Made by a program: the position numbers and the translations under genes. This document shows positions 9,099 to 17,364 of a stretch of DNA of 64,000 nt, piece by piece (within the stretch, counting starts at the first letter, position 1; the number at the start of each line of letters is the position of its first letter). The DNA is from Streptomyces antarcticus (GTDB taxonomy: Bacteria > Actinomycetota > Actinomycetes > Streptomycetales > Streptomycetaceae). The DNA is taken from assembly GCF_026627255.1 (NCBI RefSeq), contig NZ_JAPNLM010000009.1:124001-188000 (forward strand). The letters are read 5' to 3'. The notes under the pieces were generated by a model. That model saw nothing but the letters and a program-made list of their open reading frames with translations, did no database searches and was not told the DNA's origin.

Positions 9099-9893
9099 TC
9101 AGAACGCCGGACGCTCCGGGTCCAGGTCGGCGCGGCCCTGTGCCGGGGACGAGGCCTCGGCGAAGCGGCGCTGCGGAATGCGGCCCGCCCGGTGGGCCAG
9201 GCGCCCCGCCGACACGGCGTCCCGCATGGCCGCGGCCATCAGCACCGGCTCCTGCGCCCGCGTCACGGCGGAGGCGAGCATCACCGCCGCGCAGCCCAGT
9301 TCCATCGCCAGCGCGACGTCGGACGCCGTGCCGGCGCCCGCGTCCAGGATCACCGGGACCCCGGCCCGCTCGGTGATCAGCTCGAAGTTGTGCGGGTTGC
9401 GGATGCCCATCCCCGAGCCGATGGGGGAGCCCAGCGGCATGATCGCCGCGCAGCCCGCGTCCTCCAGCTTCCGTGCCAGCACCGGGTCGTCGTTCGTATA
9501 CGGAAGGACGGTGAATCCCTCGTCCACGAGGATCTCGGCGGCGTCCAGCAGCTCGATTCCGTCGGGCAGCAGGGTCCGTTCGTCCGCGATCACCTCCAGC
9601 TTGATCCAGTCCGTGCCGAGCGCCTCGCGCGCCAGCCGGGCCGTCAGCACGGCCTCGCCGGCCGTGAAGCAGCCCGCCGTGTTCGGCAGGACCGCGATGC
9701 CCAGCCTGGCCAGCACCGACAGGACGGAGCCCTGGACGGTCGGGTCCAGGCGGCGCATCGCCACCGTCGTGAGTTCGGTGCCGGACGCGACGAGCGCCCG
9801 TTCCAGGACGTCCAGGCTCGGGGCCCCGCCCGTGCCCATGATCAGGCGGGAGGAGAAGGTCCGGCCGCCGAGGGCGAACAGGTCGTCAGCCAT
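9099..9893 (-). CDS. thiG: Thiazole synthase
   Basis: Builds the thiazole phosphate half of thiamine from deoxyxylulose 5-phosphate, dehydroglycine and the ThiS thiocarboxylate; cytoplasmic. The 264-residue barrel has the Schiff-base Lys98 in DWIKLEV, the MPLGSPIGSGMGI phosphate loop and LDAGAGTASDVA. It starts at ATG 9893, 5 nt after the thiS stop, and is the last gene of the thiO-thiS-thiG unit under the TPP riboswitch. The C-terminal 15 residues (SPAQGRADLDPERP) look like a non-conserved tail. Confidence 0.96.
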   Translation of the reverse strand: MADDLFALGGRTFSSRLIMGTGGAPSLDVLERALVASGTELTTVAMRRLDPTVQGSVLSVLARLGIAVLPNTAGCFTAGEAVLTARLAREALGTDWIKLEVIADERTLLPDGIELLDAAEILVDEGFTVLPYTNDDPVLARKLEDAGCAAIMPLGSPIGSGMGIRNPHNFELITERAGVPVILDAGAGTASDVALAMELGCAAVMLASAVTRAQEPVLMAAAMRDAVSAGRLAHRAGRIPQRRFAEASSPAQGRADLDPERPAF

Positions 9894-9898
9894 GCCGC

Positions 9899-10099
9899 TC
9901 AGCCCCCCTGGACCGCGGTGAGGATCTCGACCCGGTCGCCGTCGCCCACCGGTGTGGCCCGCCACTGCCCGCGCGGGACCACGGTCTCGTTGAGCGCGGC
10001 GGCCACCCCGGAGGGCGCGGCCGTCAGGATGGCGACCACCGCGTCGAGGGTGGTGCCGGCCGCGACCTCGCGCGGCTCGCCGTTGACGGAGATGGTCAT
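9899..10099 (-). CDS. thiS: Sulfur carrier protein ThiS
   Basis: A 66-residue ubiquitin-like protein whose C-terminal Gly-Gly becomes a thiocarboxylate and donates sulfur to the thiazole ring. The sequence begins MTISVNGEPREV and ends TAVQGG, as the family requires. Its ATG overlaps the thiO stop in an ATGA, so translation is coupled to thiO. ThiG follows after 5 nt. Confidence 0.96.
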   Translation of the reverse strand: MTISVNGEPREVAAGTTLDAVVAILTAAPSGVAAALNETVVPRGQWRATPVGDGDRVEILTAVQGG

Positions 10100-11274
10100 G
10101 CGTACGACTCCTGACGTGCGGCGGAGAACCGGCGGGGGCTGAAGGGGCGCGCGACCGGCGGCAGTTCGCCGGTCGTCAGCAGCTCCGCCATCACATCGCC
10201 GGTGAGCGGGGTCAGCAGCACCCCGTTGCGGTAGTGCCCGGTGGCCAGGTGCAGGCCCGGCAGGTCGGTGGGGCCCATCAGCGGGGCGTTGTCCGGGGAG
10301 CCGGGCCGCAGTCCCGCACGGGTCTCGGTGAGCGGCAGCTCGGTGATGCCGGGCACCAGCTCGTGGGCGTCGCGCAGCAGTTCGTAGACCCCCCCGGCGG
10401 TGACCGTGGTGTCCCAGCCCAGTTCCTCGCTGGTGGCGCCGATGACCAGCTCGCCGTTCTCGCGCGGCACCAGGTAGACGTGGCTGCCGCGGACGACGGC
10501 CCGTACGGTCCGGGACAGGAACGCCCCGTACGCCGCGGGCACCGTGAGCCGCAGCACCTGGCCCTTGACCGGCCGCACGGGTGCGGTCACCTCCGCCGGC
10601 ACGCCCTCCAGCCGGCCGCTGAACGAGCCCGCCGCCAGCACCACCTGGTCGGCGAGGAGCTCCGTACCGTCGTCGAGCACGGCGCCCGCCGCCCGGTCGG
10701 CGGTGACGAGCAGCCGTCCGGCCCGCGCCCGGTGCACGCTCACCCCGGACCGCTCGCAGGCGGCCAGCAGGGCGGCCGCCAGCCGGCGGGGGTCGACCTG
10801 GTGGTCGCCGTCCACGCGCAGGCCGCCGCGTACGCCGGGGGCCAGCATCGGCTCCAGGCGGCGGCACTCGCGGCCGGTGAGCCACTGCGATTCCAGGCCG
10901 CAGCGGCGCTGGAGGGCGTGCAGCTCGCGCAGGTGGAGCCGGTCGTCGGAGTCGAGGGCGACGGCGAGGGTGCCGCAGGCCCGGTAGCCGATGTCCAGGC
11001 CGCCGCTCGCCTCGGCGAGCTCGGCGGCGAACTCCGGATAGCGGGCCGCGGAGGCGAGCCCGAGGCCCAGCAGGGCCTCCTCGCCGTAGTGCAGCTCGGT
11101 GACGGGGGCGAGCATGCCCGCGGCGACCTGGGCGGCGCCGCCGCCGGGCGCCGGGTCGGCGAGCACGACGGCCAGGCCCCGGCGGGCCGCCCGCCAGGCG
11201 GTGACGAGTCCGATGACGCCGCCCCCGATGACGAGGACGTCGGATCCCTTCCGGGACGTTCGAGATGAGTGCAT
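10096..11274 (-). CDS. thiO: Glycine oxidase ThiO
   Basis: An FAD enzyme that oxidises glycine to dehydroglycine for the thiazole half of thiamine, as in aerobic bacteria that lack ThiH. The 392-residue product has the dinucleotide motif VLVIGGGVIGLVTAWRAA near the N-terminus, the GGGAAQVAAGMLAPV segment and TRAGLRPGSPDNAP near the C-terminus. ATG 11274 is used; the ORF is open far upstream, but that stretch is the TPP riboswitch. A GGGAGGGG tract at the 3' end of the aptamer would serve as ribosome site. It overlaps thiS by 4 nt. Confidence 0.94.
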   Translation of the reverse strand: MHSSRTSRKGSDVLVIGGGVIGLVTAWRAARRGLAVVLADPAPGGGAAQVAAGMLAPVTELHYGEEALLGLGLASAARYPEFAAELAEASGGLDIGYRACGTLAVALDSDDRLHLRELHALQRRCGLESQWLTGRECRRLEPMLAPGVRGGLRVDGDHQVDPRRLAAALLAACERSGVSVHRARAGRLLVTADRAAGAVLDDGTELLADQVVLAAGSFSGRLEGVPAEVTAPVRPVKGQVLRLTVPAAYGAFLSRTVRAVVRGSHVYLVPRENGELVIGATSEELGWDTTVTAGGVYELLRDAHELVPGITELPLTETRAGLRPGSPDNAPLMGPTDLPGLHLATGHYRNGVLLTPLTGDVMAELLTTGELPPVARPFSPRRFSAARQESYA

Positions 11275-11284
11275 GGGCGTCCAG

Positions 11285-11374
11285 CCCCTCCCTTCGCCGG
11301 CATGACCCGGATCAGGTTCGTACGGTCGGAGGCCGCCCAGCCTCCCTCTCAGCCCGGTGCGCCCGGACTCCCGC
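11285..11374 (-). ncRNA. TPP riboswitch (THI element)
   Basis: On the minus strand, the conserved blocks GGGCTGAGAGG and AACCTGATCCGGGTCATGCC stand in the right order and distance, with an apical stem between them (GGAGGC...GCCTCC). The aptamer ends in GAAGGGAGGGG just 10 nt before the thiO start. This purine tract is probably the thiO ribosome site, so TPP binding would most simply block translation. No intrinsic terminator was seen between aptamer and start. Confidence 0.93.
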
Positions 11375-11453
11375 GATAGGTACGCCTGCCAGACTAACCC
11401 CGGGCCGGACGGCGGGTAAGGCGGCACCTGTTCCTGATGGGTCGTCAGGAGAT

Positions 11454-11459
11454 TAGGCT
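11454..11459 (+). promoter_or_regulatory. -10 box for a leaderless transcript
   Basis: TAGGCT ends 6 nt before the GTG at 11466, the layout of leaderless Streptomyces genes. A weak TTCCTG lies 17 nt upstream at 11431-11436. Confidence 0.5.
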
Positions 11460-11465
11460 GGCCGC

Positions 11466-12689
11466 GTGAGCGAGCAGACGGAACAGACACAGAGCGGCGT
11501 CGTCATCGTGGGCGCCGGAATGGCCGGCGTGCAGACCGCGGTCGCCCTGCGGGAACAGGGCTTCACCGGCCCCGTGACCCTGCTGGGAGCCGAGCCCCAC
11601 CAGCCCTACGACCGCCCCCCGCTGTCCAAGGCGGTCCTGCTCGGCAAGGCCGAGGACTCCGCCTTCGACGTCGACTTCGAAGGGCTCGGCATCGGGCTCC
11701 GGCTCGGCACCGAGGTCACCGCACTGCGGGCCGCCGACCGCGAACTGGACACCGGGGCGGGCCCCGTCCCGTACGACACCCTCGTCCTGGCGGCCGGCGC
11801 CGTCCCGCTGACCCTCCCCGGCACCGAAGGCGTCCCCGGCGTGCACCTGCTGCGCACCCTCGACGACGCCGCCCGGCTGAGGCCCGTCCTGGCGGCCGCC
11901 GACCGGGCGGTCGTCGTCGGCGCCGGCTGGATCGGCGCCGAGTTCGCCACCGCCGCCCGCGAGGCCGGCTGCGCGGTGACCGTGGTCGAGGCGGCGGACC
12001 GCGTCCTGGCGGGGGCCCTGCCGGCCGAGGTCACCGCACCGATGGCCCGCTGGTACGAGGAGGCCGGCGCCGAGCTGCTCACCGGCGCCCGCGTCGCCGG
12101 GATCGAGGAGGGCCGGGTCCTGCTGGCGGACGGCCGGGTCCTGCCGGCCGGCGCGGTGGTGGTCGGCATCGGCGCCCGCCCGGCCACCGGCTGGCTGGCC
12201 GGGAGCGGGATCGCACTGGGCCCCGACGGCTCGGTCACCGCCGACGCCCACCTGCGCACCTCCCTGCCCGGGGTCTACGCGGTCGGCGACTGCGCCTCCT
12301 TCCCCTCCGCCCGCTACGGCGCCCGCCTCCTCGTCCACCACTGGGACAACGCCCTCCAGGGCCCCCGGGCCGTCGCGGCGAACGTCCTGGCGGGGGAGCC
12401 GGCCCAGGTCTACGACCCGGTCCCGTACTTCTGGTCGGAGCAGTTCGGCCGGTTCGTCCAGTACGCGGGCCACCACGGCGGCGCCGACACCCTGCTCTGG
12501 CGCGGCGACCCGGCCGCACCGGCCTGGTCCGTGTGCTGGCTGCGCGACGGCGCACTGGTGGCCGTCCTGGCCGTGGGCCGCCCGCGCGACCTCGCGCAGG
12601 GCCGCAAACTCATCGAGTCGGGCACCGTCCTGGACGCCGACCGGGTAGCCGATCCGGCCGTCCCGCTGAAGTCGACGGCCCGCCGGTAG
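11466..12689 (+). CDS. NAD(P)/FAD ferredoxin-reductase-like oxidoreductase
   Basis: The 407-residue flavoprotein has the rubredoxin/ferredoxin reductase plan: an FAD motif VVIVGAGMAGVQTA near residue 13, RPPLSK, the NAD(P) motif AVVVGAGWIGAEFA near 140, and YAVGDCA around 275, followed by a reductase C-terminal domain. It would pass electrons from NAD(P)H to a small redox protein such as a ferredoxin serving a P450 or dioxygenase. No such partner is adjacent. It lies back to back with the thi operon. Start GTG 11466 has no ribosome site but a well-placed -10 box, which suggests a leaderless mRNA. Confidence 0.9.
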   Translation: MSEQTEQTQSGVVIVGAGMAGVQTAVALREQGFTGPVTLLGAEPHQPYDRPPLSKAVLLGKAEDSAFDVDFEGLGIGLRLGTEVTALRAADRELDTGAGPVPYDTLVLAAGAVPLTLPGTEGVPGVHLLRTLDDAARLRPVLAAADRAVVVGAGWIGAEFATAAREAGCAVTVVEAADRVLAGALPAEVTAPMARWYEEAGAELLTGARVAGIEEGRVLLADGRVLPAGAVVVGIGARPATGWLAGSGIALGPDGSVTADAHLRTSLPGVYAVGDCASFPSARYGARLLVHHWDNALQGPRAVAANVLAGEPAQVYDPVPYFWSEQFGRFVQYAGHHGGADTLLWRGDPAAPAWSVCWLRDGALVAVLAVGRPRDLAQGRKLIESGTVLDADRVADPAVPLKSTARR

Positions 12690-12727
12690 GCCGTGCCGCC
12701 AGGGCCCGGCCCCGCCCTCCTGGGCGG

Positions 12728-12767
12728 CCGGCGCCGCCGCGGAGGCACTCCCGGAGGGCGGCGCCGG
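12728..12767. terminator. Terminator after the flavoprotein gene
   Basis: An 11-bp perfect stem, CCGGCGCCGCC (12728-12738) with 12757-12767, closes an 18-nt loop. It begins 38 nt after the stop. Confidence 0.6.
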
Positions 12768-12825
12768 TACCCGTACGGGGCCGCTCGGGTACCGGCCGCC
12801 AGTCCTAGATGGCAGGCTTGTACCC

Positions 12826-13191
12826 GTGACCGAGATTGACGCAAAGATCGATGCCCTAGTCCCCGCCTGGCTGTACCTCCCCGACATCGCGGAGAAGCTC
12901 GACGTCGAGGTGACCCGGGTCCGCCAGATGGTCAAGGAAGGGCAGCTGATCGCCGTGCGCCGGGGCGAGAACCGCTCCCTGCAGGTGCCGGCCCCCTTCA
13001 TCGACGGCGACAAGGTCGTCAAGGGCCTCGTGGGCCTCCTGACGGTGCTGCGCGACGACCGCTTCACCGAGGAGGAGATCCTCGAATGGCTCTTCACCGA
13101 GGACCCGACCCTGCCCGGCACCCCCGTGCAGGCGCTGAGCGAGAATCGCGGCACGGAGGTGAAGCGCCGCGCTCAGGCGCTCGCCCTCTGA
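12826..13191 (+). CDS. Rv2175c-family DNA-binding protein
   Basis: A 121-residue protein with an N-terminal helix-turn-helix (LYLPDIAEKLDVEVTRVRQM, residues about 16-35) and a C-terminal helical domain (LLTVLRDDRFTEEEILEWLF). It resembles M. tuberculosis Rv2175c, a DNA-binding protein known as a substrate of the Ser/Thr kinase PknL. Its target genes are unknown. GTG 12826 gives MTEIDAKID; no strong ribosome site is seen. A PASTA kinase lies 4 kb away, which makes phosphorylation by it an obvious but untested idea. Followed by its own terminator. Confidence 0.85.
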   Translation: MTEIDAKIDALVPAWLYLPDIAEKLDVEVTRVRQMVKEGQLIAVRRGENRSLQVPAPFIDGDKVVKGLVGLLTVLRDDRFTEEEILEWLFTEDPTLPGTPVQALSENRGTEVKRRAQALAL

Positions 13192-13213
13192 CCTGATCCG
13201 CATCCGATCCACC

Positions 13214-13250
13214 GCGGCGTACGGGCCCCGCCAGGCCGCCCGTACGCCGC
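13214..13250. terminator. Terminator between the Rv2175c-like gene and thiE
   Basis: A 13-bp perfect stem, GCGGCGTACGGGC (13214-13226) with 13238-13250, closes an 11-nt loop. Confidence 0.8.
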
Positions 13251-13272
13251 TTCCATCACGGGGGGTACACCC

Positions 13273-13908
13273 ATGCAGCTGTCCGACGCCCGGCTCTACC
13301 TGTGCACGGACGCCCGCAAGCGGCAGGGCGACCTCCCCGAGTTCCTCGACGCCGTCCTGGCCGGGGGCGTGGACATCGTCCAGCTCCGGGACAAGGGCAT
13401 GGAGGCCGGCGAGGAACTCGAACACCTCCGGGTGTTCGCCGAGGCCGCACGCCGTCACGGCAAGCTCCTCGCCGTGAACGACCGCGCCGACGTCGCGCAC
13501 GCCATCGGCTCCGACGTCCTGCACCTCGGCCAGGGCGACATCCCCGTACCCGCCGCCCGCGCCGTCCTCGGCGGGCAGGTGCTGATCGGCCGCTCCTGCC
13601 ACGCCGAGTCCGAGGTGGACGCGGCCGCCGCCGAGCCCGGCGTGGACTACTTCTGCACCGGCCCCTGCTGGCCCACCCCCACCAAGCCCGGCCGGTTCGC
13701 CCCCGGCCTCGGACTCGTCCGGTACGCGGCCTCACTTGAGCAGGACCGGCCCTGGTTCGCCATCGGCGGCATCGACGGCACGAATCTGGACGAGGTGCTG
13801 GACGCCGGGGCCACCCGTGTCGTCGTCGTCCGCGCCCTCACCGAGGCGTCCGACCCCGGTGCGGCCGCCGCGGAGCTCGCGAAGCGGGTCCGCGCCCGCC
13901 TCGGCTGA
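13273..13908 (+). CDS. thiE: Thiamine phosphate synthase
   Basis: Joins hydroxymethylpyrimidine pyrophosphate and thiazole phosphate to thiamine phosphate; cytoplasmic. The 211-residue barrel shows QLRDKGM, VNDRADVA, LHLGQGDIP, GRSCHAESE, the TPTKPGR diphosphate loop, and AIGGID. ATG 13273 has GGGGGTA 5 nt upstream. It stands near the thiO-thiS-thiG unit but on the other strand and behind a terminator, so it is not under the same riboswitch, and no second TPP element was found in its short leader. Confidence 0.94.
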   Translation: MQLSDARLYLCTDARKRQGDLPEFLDAVLAGGVDIVQLRDKGMEAGEELEHLRVFAEAARRHGKLLAVNDRADVAHAIGSDVLHLGQGDIPVPAARAVLGGQVLIGRSCHAESEVDAAAAEPGVDYFCTGPCWPTPTKPGRFAPGLGLVRYAASLEQDRPWFAIGGIDGTNLDEVLDAGATRVVVVRALTEASDPGAAAAELAKRVRARLG

Positions 13909-13920
13909 GCGGCCGGACCT

Positions 13921-13941
13921 GTCCAAAAGCGTGTCCAAAAG
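13921..13941. repeat. Direct repeat upstream of metF
   Basis: GTCCAAAAG occurs at 13921-13929 and 13933-13941, a 12-bp period, about 35 bp upstream of the metF -10 box. It is a possible activator or repressor site, with no regulator assigned. Confidence 0.45.
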
Positions 13942-13975
13942 GCGGACATCGCTTCGGAGTGCGCGCCGGCGCGTC

Positions 13976-13981
13976 TAACCT
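13976..13981 (+). promoter_or_regulatory. -10 box for leaderless metF
   Basis: TAACCT ends 6 nt before the metF ATG at 13988. There is no room for a ribosome site, so the mRNA is probably leaderless. Confidence 0.55.
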
Positions 13982-13987
13982 GCGGGT

Positions 13988-14902
13988 ATGGCCTCTGGTA
14001 CCGCTTCCACCTGGTCGGACCGTGCACACACGGTCCGCGAGCTCATCGCGTCCGGGCGCTCGTACTCCTTCGAGTTCTGGGCTCCGAAGACGGAGAAGGG
14101 CGAGCGCAACCTCTGGAACGCGCTGCGGCGGGTCGAAGCGGTCCGTCCGAGTTTCGTCTCCGTCACGTACGGGGCCGGCGGCTCCACCCGGGGCGGCACC
14201 GTCCGCGCCACGCAGCAGATCGCCGCGGACACCACCCTGACCCCCGTCGCCCACCTCACGGCCGTCGACCACTCGGTGGCCGAGCTGCGCAACGTCATCG
14301 GGCAGTTCGCCGACGCGGGCATCCGGAACATGCTCGTCGTGCGCGGAGACCCGCCGGGCGATCCCATGGGCGAGTGGGTGGCGCACCCCGAGGGCGTGCA
14401 CTACGCCGCCGACCTGGTCCGGCTGGTCAAGGAGTCGGGCGACTTCTGCGTCGGCGTCGCCGCCTTCCCCGAGATGCACCCGCGTTCGACGGACTGGGAC
14501 ACCGACATCCGGCACTTCACGGACAAGTGCCGTGCGGGCGCCGACTATGCGATCACCCAGATGTTCTTCGATCCGGAGAACTACCTCCGACTGCGCGACA
14601 GCGTCGAGAAGGCGGGCTGCGAGACCCCGATCATCCCCGAGGTCATGCCTGTTGTGGGCATCAAGCAGCTCGACCGGCTGCCGCAGCTCAGCAACGCGCT
14701 CTTCCCCGCGGCGGTGAAAGAGCGCATGCTCGCGGTCAAGGACGACCCGGCCGCTGTACGCTCCATTGGCATCGAGTTCGCCACGGAGTTCTGCGCGCGG
14801 CTGCTGTCCGAGGGTGTCCCGGGGCTGCACTTCATCACGCTGAACAACTCCACGGCGACTCTCGAAATCTACGAGAACCTGGGCCTGCACCAGCGGGCCT
14901 GA
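13988..14902 (+). CDS. metF: 5,10-methylenetetrahydrofolate reductase
   Basis: Reduces methylene-THF to methyl-THF, the methyl donor for methionine synthesis; an FAD enzyme of the cytoplasm. The 304 residues are the bacterial length. Visible blocks are FEFWAPKTEKGERN with the catalytic Glu, SVTYGAGGS, AHLTAVDHS, VRGDPPGD, TQMFFDPENYL and IIPEVMPV. The product starts MASGTASTWSDRAHTVREL. Expression seems to come from a leaderless promoter preceded by a 9-nt direct repeat. Confidence 0.95.
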   Translation: MASGTASTWSDRAHTVRELIASGRSYSFEFWAPKTEKGERNLWNALRRVEAVRPSFVSVTYGAGGSTRGGTVRATQQIAADTTLTPVAHLTAVDHSVAELRNVIGQFADAGIRNMLVVRGDPPGDPMGEWVAHPEGVHYAADLVRLVKESGDFCVGVAAFPEMHPRSTDWDTDIRHFTDKCRAGADYAITQMFFDPENYLRLRDSVEKAGCETPIIPEVMPVVGIKQLDRLPQLSNALFPAAVKERMLAVKDDPAAVRSIGIEFATEFCARLLSEGVPGLHFITLNNSTATLEIYENLGLHQRA

Positions 14903-14951
14903 TCGGCGGGCCCCGTTTCCGGGCGGTCCGCCGCACCGAGAGGGGCCATGC

Positions 14952-15818
14952 GTGGGAATGACGGTCCTCTACATCGCGTTCGGCATCGTCGCGCTGTGGC
15001 TGCTTGCCGAGGTCCTGATGCAGAACAAGGCCCGGCTCCGCTGGCGCCTGCTCGCGTTCACCGGCTTCGTGGGCGTGGTCGCCGGAGTGGCGCTGCCGTC
15101 GGTGCTGGTCATCGGCGCGGGCGCCGCCGCGTTCGCCCTGGGCCAGATCCTGGTGACGCTCTCCTTCCGCAAGGGCTTCGTGGCCGGCTGGGCGCTGCGC
15201 CGGCGCCGCCCGGAACCCGTACGGCAGTCCGGGCGGCGCCGGGCCGGCGGTCCGCGTCCCCAGCCGGCGCTCCAGGTGACCGCCCTGGAGTACGGCTCCG
15301 CGGACGAGTCCGCCGAACGCTCCGCGGACCAGGACGTCTACAGCCCGGAGCCGGTGCCCGAGGACACCGGGTCCTACGGCATCCAGAGCTTCACGTCACC
15401 CGCCGAAGCGGACCGGACGGCCGCGTTCGCCTCGCCCTTCACCACCGCGGAGCAGGACGCCCACCAGTACGCCGCCTCCTACGACCCGGTGGGCCAGTCG
15501 GACGGCTACGGGTACGACTACTCCGGCGGCTACCAGACCGGCGGGGAGCAGCAGGTCTACGCCGCCTACTCGGACCCGTACATCGGCACCGGCGGCGGGG
15601 CCCCGGCGCAGGCCTACGACTACAACGCCTACGCCCCGTACCCCGAACAGGGGCAGCAGTTCTCCATGGACACCCCGCCCGGCGGGGTCTGGGTCCCGCA
15701 GCAGCGGACCACCGACCCGGGCGGCCAGCCCTACCCGGGCGAGGAGCAGGCCCAGCCGCCGCAGGAGTACCCGTACCCGCAGCAGGGCGGCGGGGAGTAC
15801 GGGCAGTACCGCTACTGA
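14952..15818 (+). CDS. Unidentified membrane protein with long Tyr/Gln-rich tail
   Basis: A 288-residue product not assigned to a named family. Two or three membrane segments occupy the first 75 residues (VLYIAFGIVALWLLAEVLM, LLAFTGFVGVVAGVALPSVL and LVIGAGAAAFALGQILVTL). A short basic stretch RRRRPEPVRQSGRRR follows, and the remaining 190 residues form a low-complexity acidic tail rich in Tyr, Gln, Gly and Pro, probably cytoplasmic and disordered. GTG 14952 has AGAGGGG 6 nt upstream; ATG 14958 is an alternative. It follows metF by 49 nt and may share its transcript. Confidence 0.75.
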   Translation: MGMTVLYIAFGIVALWLLAEVLMQNKARLRWRLLAFTGFVGVVAGVALPSVLVIGAGAAAFALGQILVTLSFRKGFVAGWALRRRRPEPVRQSGRRRAGGPRPQPALQVTALEYGSADESAERSADQDVYSPEPVPEDTGSYGIQSFTSPAEADRTAAFASPFTTAEQDAHQYAASYDPVGQSDGYGYDYSGGYQTGGEQQVYAAYSDPYIGTGGGAPAQAYDYNAYAPYPEQGQQFSMDTPPGGVWVPQQRTTDPGGQPYPGEEQAQPPQEYPYPQQGGGEYGQYRY

Positions 15819-15840
15819 GGCGCGGCGGGGGCAGGAGGCC

Positions 15841-15872
15841 CGGCGACCCGGCGCCCCGGCGACCCGGCGCCC
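15841..15872. repeat. 16-nt tandem repeat
   Basis: Two exact copies of CGGCGACCCGGCGCCC lie side by side in the convergent gap before the CrtI-like gene. Confidence 0.7.
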
Positions 15873-15910
15873 CGGCAGCCCGGTGGCCACCCGGCCGCCG
15901 CCCGCCCCGG

Positions 15911-17341
15911 TCACTGGGAGCCGCGGAACTCCGCTCCCTCCACGATCAGCCCCGCCACCAGGGCCCCCGTCATCCCGGCGTGCGCCAGCCCGCCGCCGGG
16001 GTGCGCCCAGCCGCCCGCGAGGTACAGCCCGGGTACGGCCGTGGTGTTCGCCGGGTACAGCAGCCGGCCGCCGGCTCCCGCGAGGGCGGGCGCCGGCACC
16101 GAGCCGCCCCGCGCACCCGTCGCCGCCTCGACGTCGGCCGGGGTGCGCACCTCCTGCCACAGCAGCCGCTCCCGCAGCCCCGGTACGGCCGCCGCGGCCA
16201 GGTCCAGCAGCTCCTCCGGGCGGGGAGCCGCGCCCTCGCCCCCGGCGGGGCACACGGCGGTCACGGTGACCGCCTCGTGGTCCGCGTCGGGCCGCGTCGC
16301 CGGGTCGTCGGGCCGCAGTACGGTGACCAGCAGGCCGGGGGAGTGCACGAGGGTGCGGTGGACCGCCTCGGCCGGGCGGGCGCCGCGCAGGGCGAGCAGG
16401 AGCGTCAGCCGGCTGGGCACGCCCTCCCCGCGGGCGGGCACCGCCTCCGGCGGCCAGGGCGGGGAGCCGTCCGGCAGCAGCCGCGGGTCGACCGCGCACA
16501 CCACGGAGTCGGCGGCGACCTCGGTGCCGTCCGCCAGCAGCAGGCCCGCCGCCCGGCCTTCCCGCACCAGGACCTCGCGGACCTCCGCCCCGAAGACGAA
16601 CTCCACCTTCCGCTCGCGGCAGCGCTCGTACACGGCGGTGGCCAGGGCCCACATCCCGCCGCGGACGTACCAGCTGCCGAACGTCTGCTCCATGTAGGGC
16701 AGTACGGCCGCCGAGCCGGGGGCCCGTACGGGGTCGACCCCGTACGAGGCCACCAGGCCGGTCAGCAGCTCGCCCAGCCCGCCGCCGAGCTCGCGCCCGG
16801 CCACCTCGGCCAGCGTCGGCGGCCGCCGTCGCAGCAGTCCGCTCCGGCGCAGGGCGGGGTACGGGTCGGCGCCGAGGGCCTGCTGCCGGCCGGCGGGCAG
16901 CGGTTCCTCCAGCAGCGGGCGGCGGGTGGCGTCCCAGGCGTCCCGGGCCCGGCCGAGCACGCCGTTCCAGCGCTCTCCCGCACCGGCGCCGAAGGCCCCG
17001 TCGAGGGCGGTGGCGACTCCACCGCGCGAGGCGCCGGGCAGGGTGACGTCGGTACCGGAGGCGGGGAGCAGGTGCCGGGCCGCCGGGTCGAGCTGGACCA
17101 TGTCGACGCAGGTCTCCAGCGGCCGCTTGCCGGTCTTCACGAACAGGTCGCGGTAGACGGCGGGCAGGTGCAGCAGGCCGGGCCCGGTGTCGAAGGCGAA
17201 GCCCCCGCGCTCGTGGCGCCCGACGGCTCCGCCGTACGTGGTGCCGCGCTCGTACACCGTCACCCGGTGCCCCGCCACGGCCAGCCGGGCCGCCGTCGCC
17301 ATCGCGCCCATCCCGGCGCCGATCACCGCAATTCGTGCCAT
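15911..17341 (-). CDS. Phytoene-desaturase-like FAD oxidoreductase (CrtI family)
   Basis: A 476-residue flavoprotein of the CrtI/carotenoid desaturase superfamily. The N-terminus has the FAD motif IAVIGAGMGAMATAARLA followed by VYERGTTYGGAVG, and the C-terminus has the usual GLYLAGGWAHPGGGLAHAGMTG. Relatives desaturate or isomerise polyprenoids, but no carotenoid genes (crtB, crtE) are nearby, so the substrate is open. ATG 17341 begins MARIAVIGAG. It lies 23 nt behind the DUF4126 gene, so the two are probably one transcript. Confidence 0.85.
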   Translation of the reverse strand: MARIAVIGAGMGAMATAARLAVAGHRVTVYERGTTYGGAVGRHERGGFAFDTGPGLLHLPAVYRDLFVKTGKRPLETCVDMVQLDPAARHLLPASGTDVTLPGASRGGVATALDGAFGAGAGERWNGVLGRARDAWDATRRPLLEEPLPAGRQQALGADPYPALRRSGLLRRRPPTLAEVAGRELGGGLGELLTGLVASYGVDPVRAPGSAAVLPYMEQTFGSWYVRGGMWALATAVYERCRERKVEFVFGAEVREVLVREGRAAGLLLADGTEVAADSVVCAVDPRLLPDGSPPWPPEAVPARGEGVPSRLTLLLALRGARPAEAVHRTLVHSPGLLVTVLRPDDPATRPDADHEAVTVTAVCPAGGEGAAPRPEELLDLAAAAVPGLRERLLWQEVRTPADVEAATGARGGSVPAPALAGAGGRLLYPANTTAVPGLYLAGGWAHPGGGLAHAGMTGALVAGLIVEGAEFRGSQ

Positions 17342-17364
17342 GCGGCCGAGCCTATCGAGCGAGG

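Noticed and set aside
10096..11490. Long N-terminal extension of ThiO to 11490
   Set aside because: The extra codons coincide with the TPP riboswitch; the conserved protein starts at 11274.
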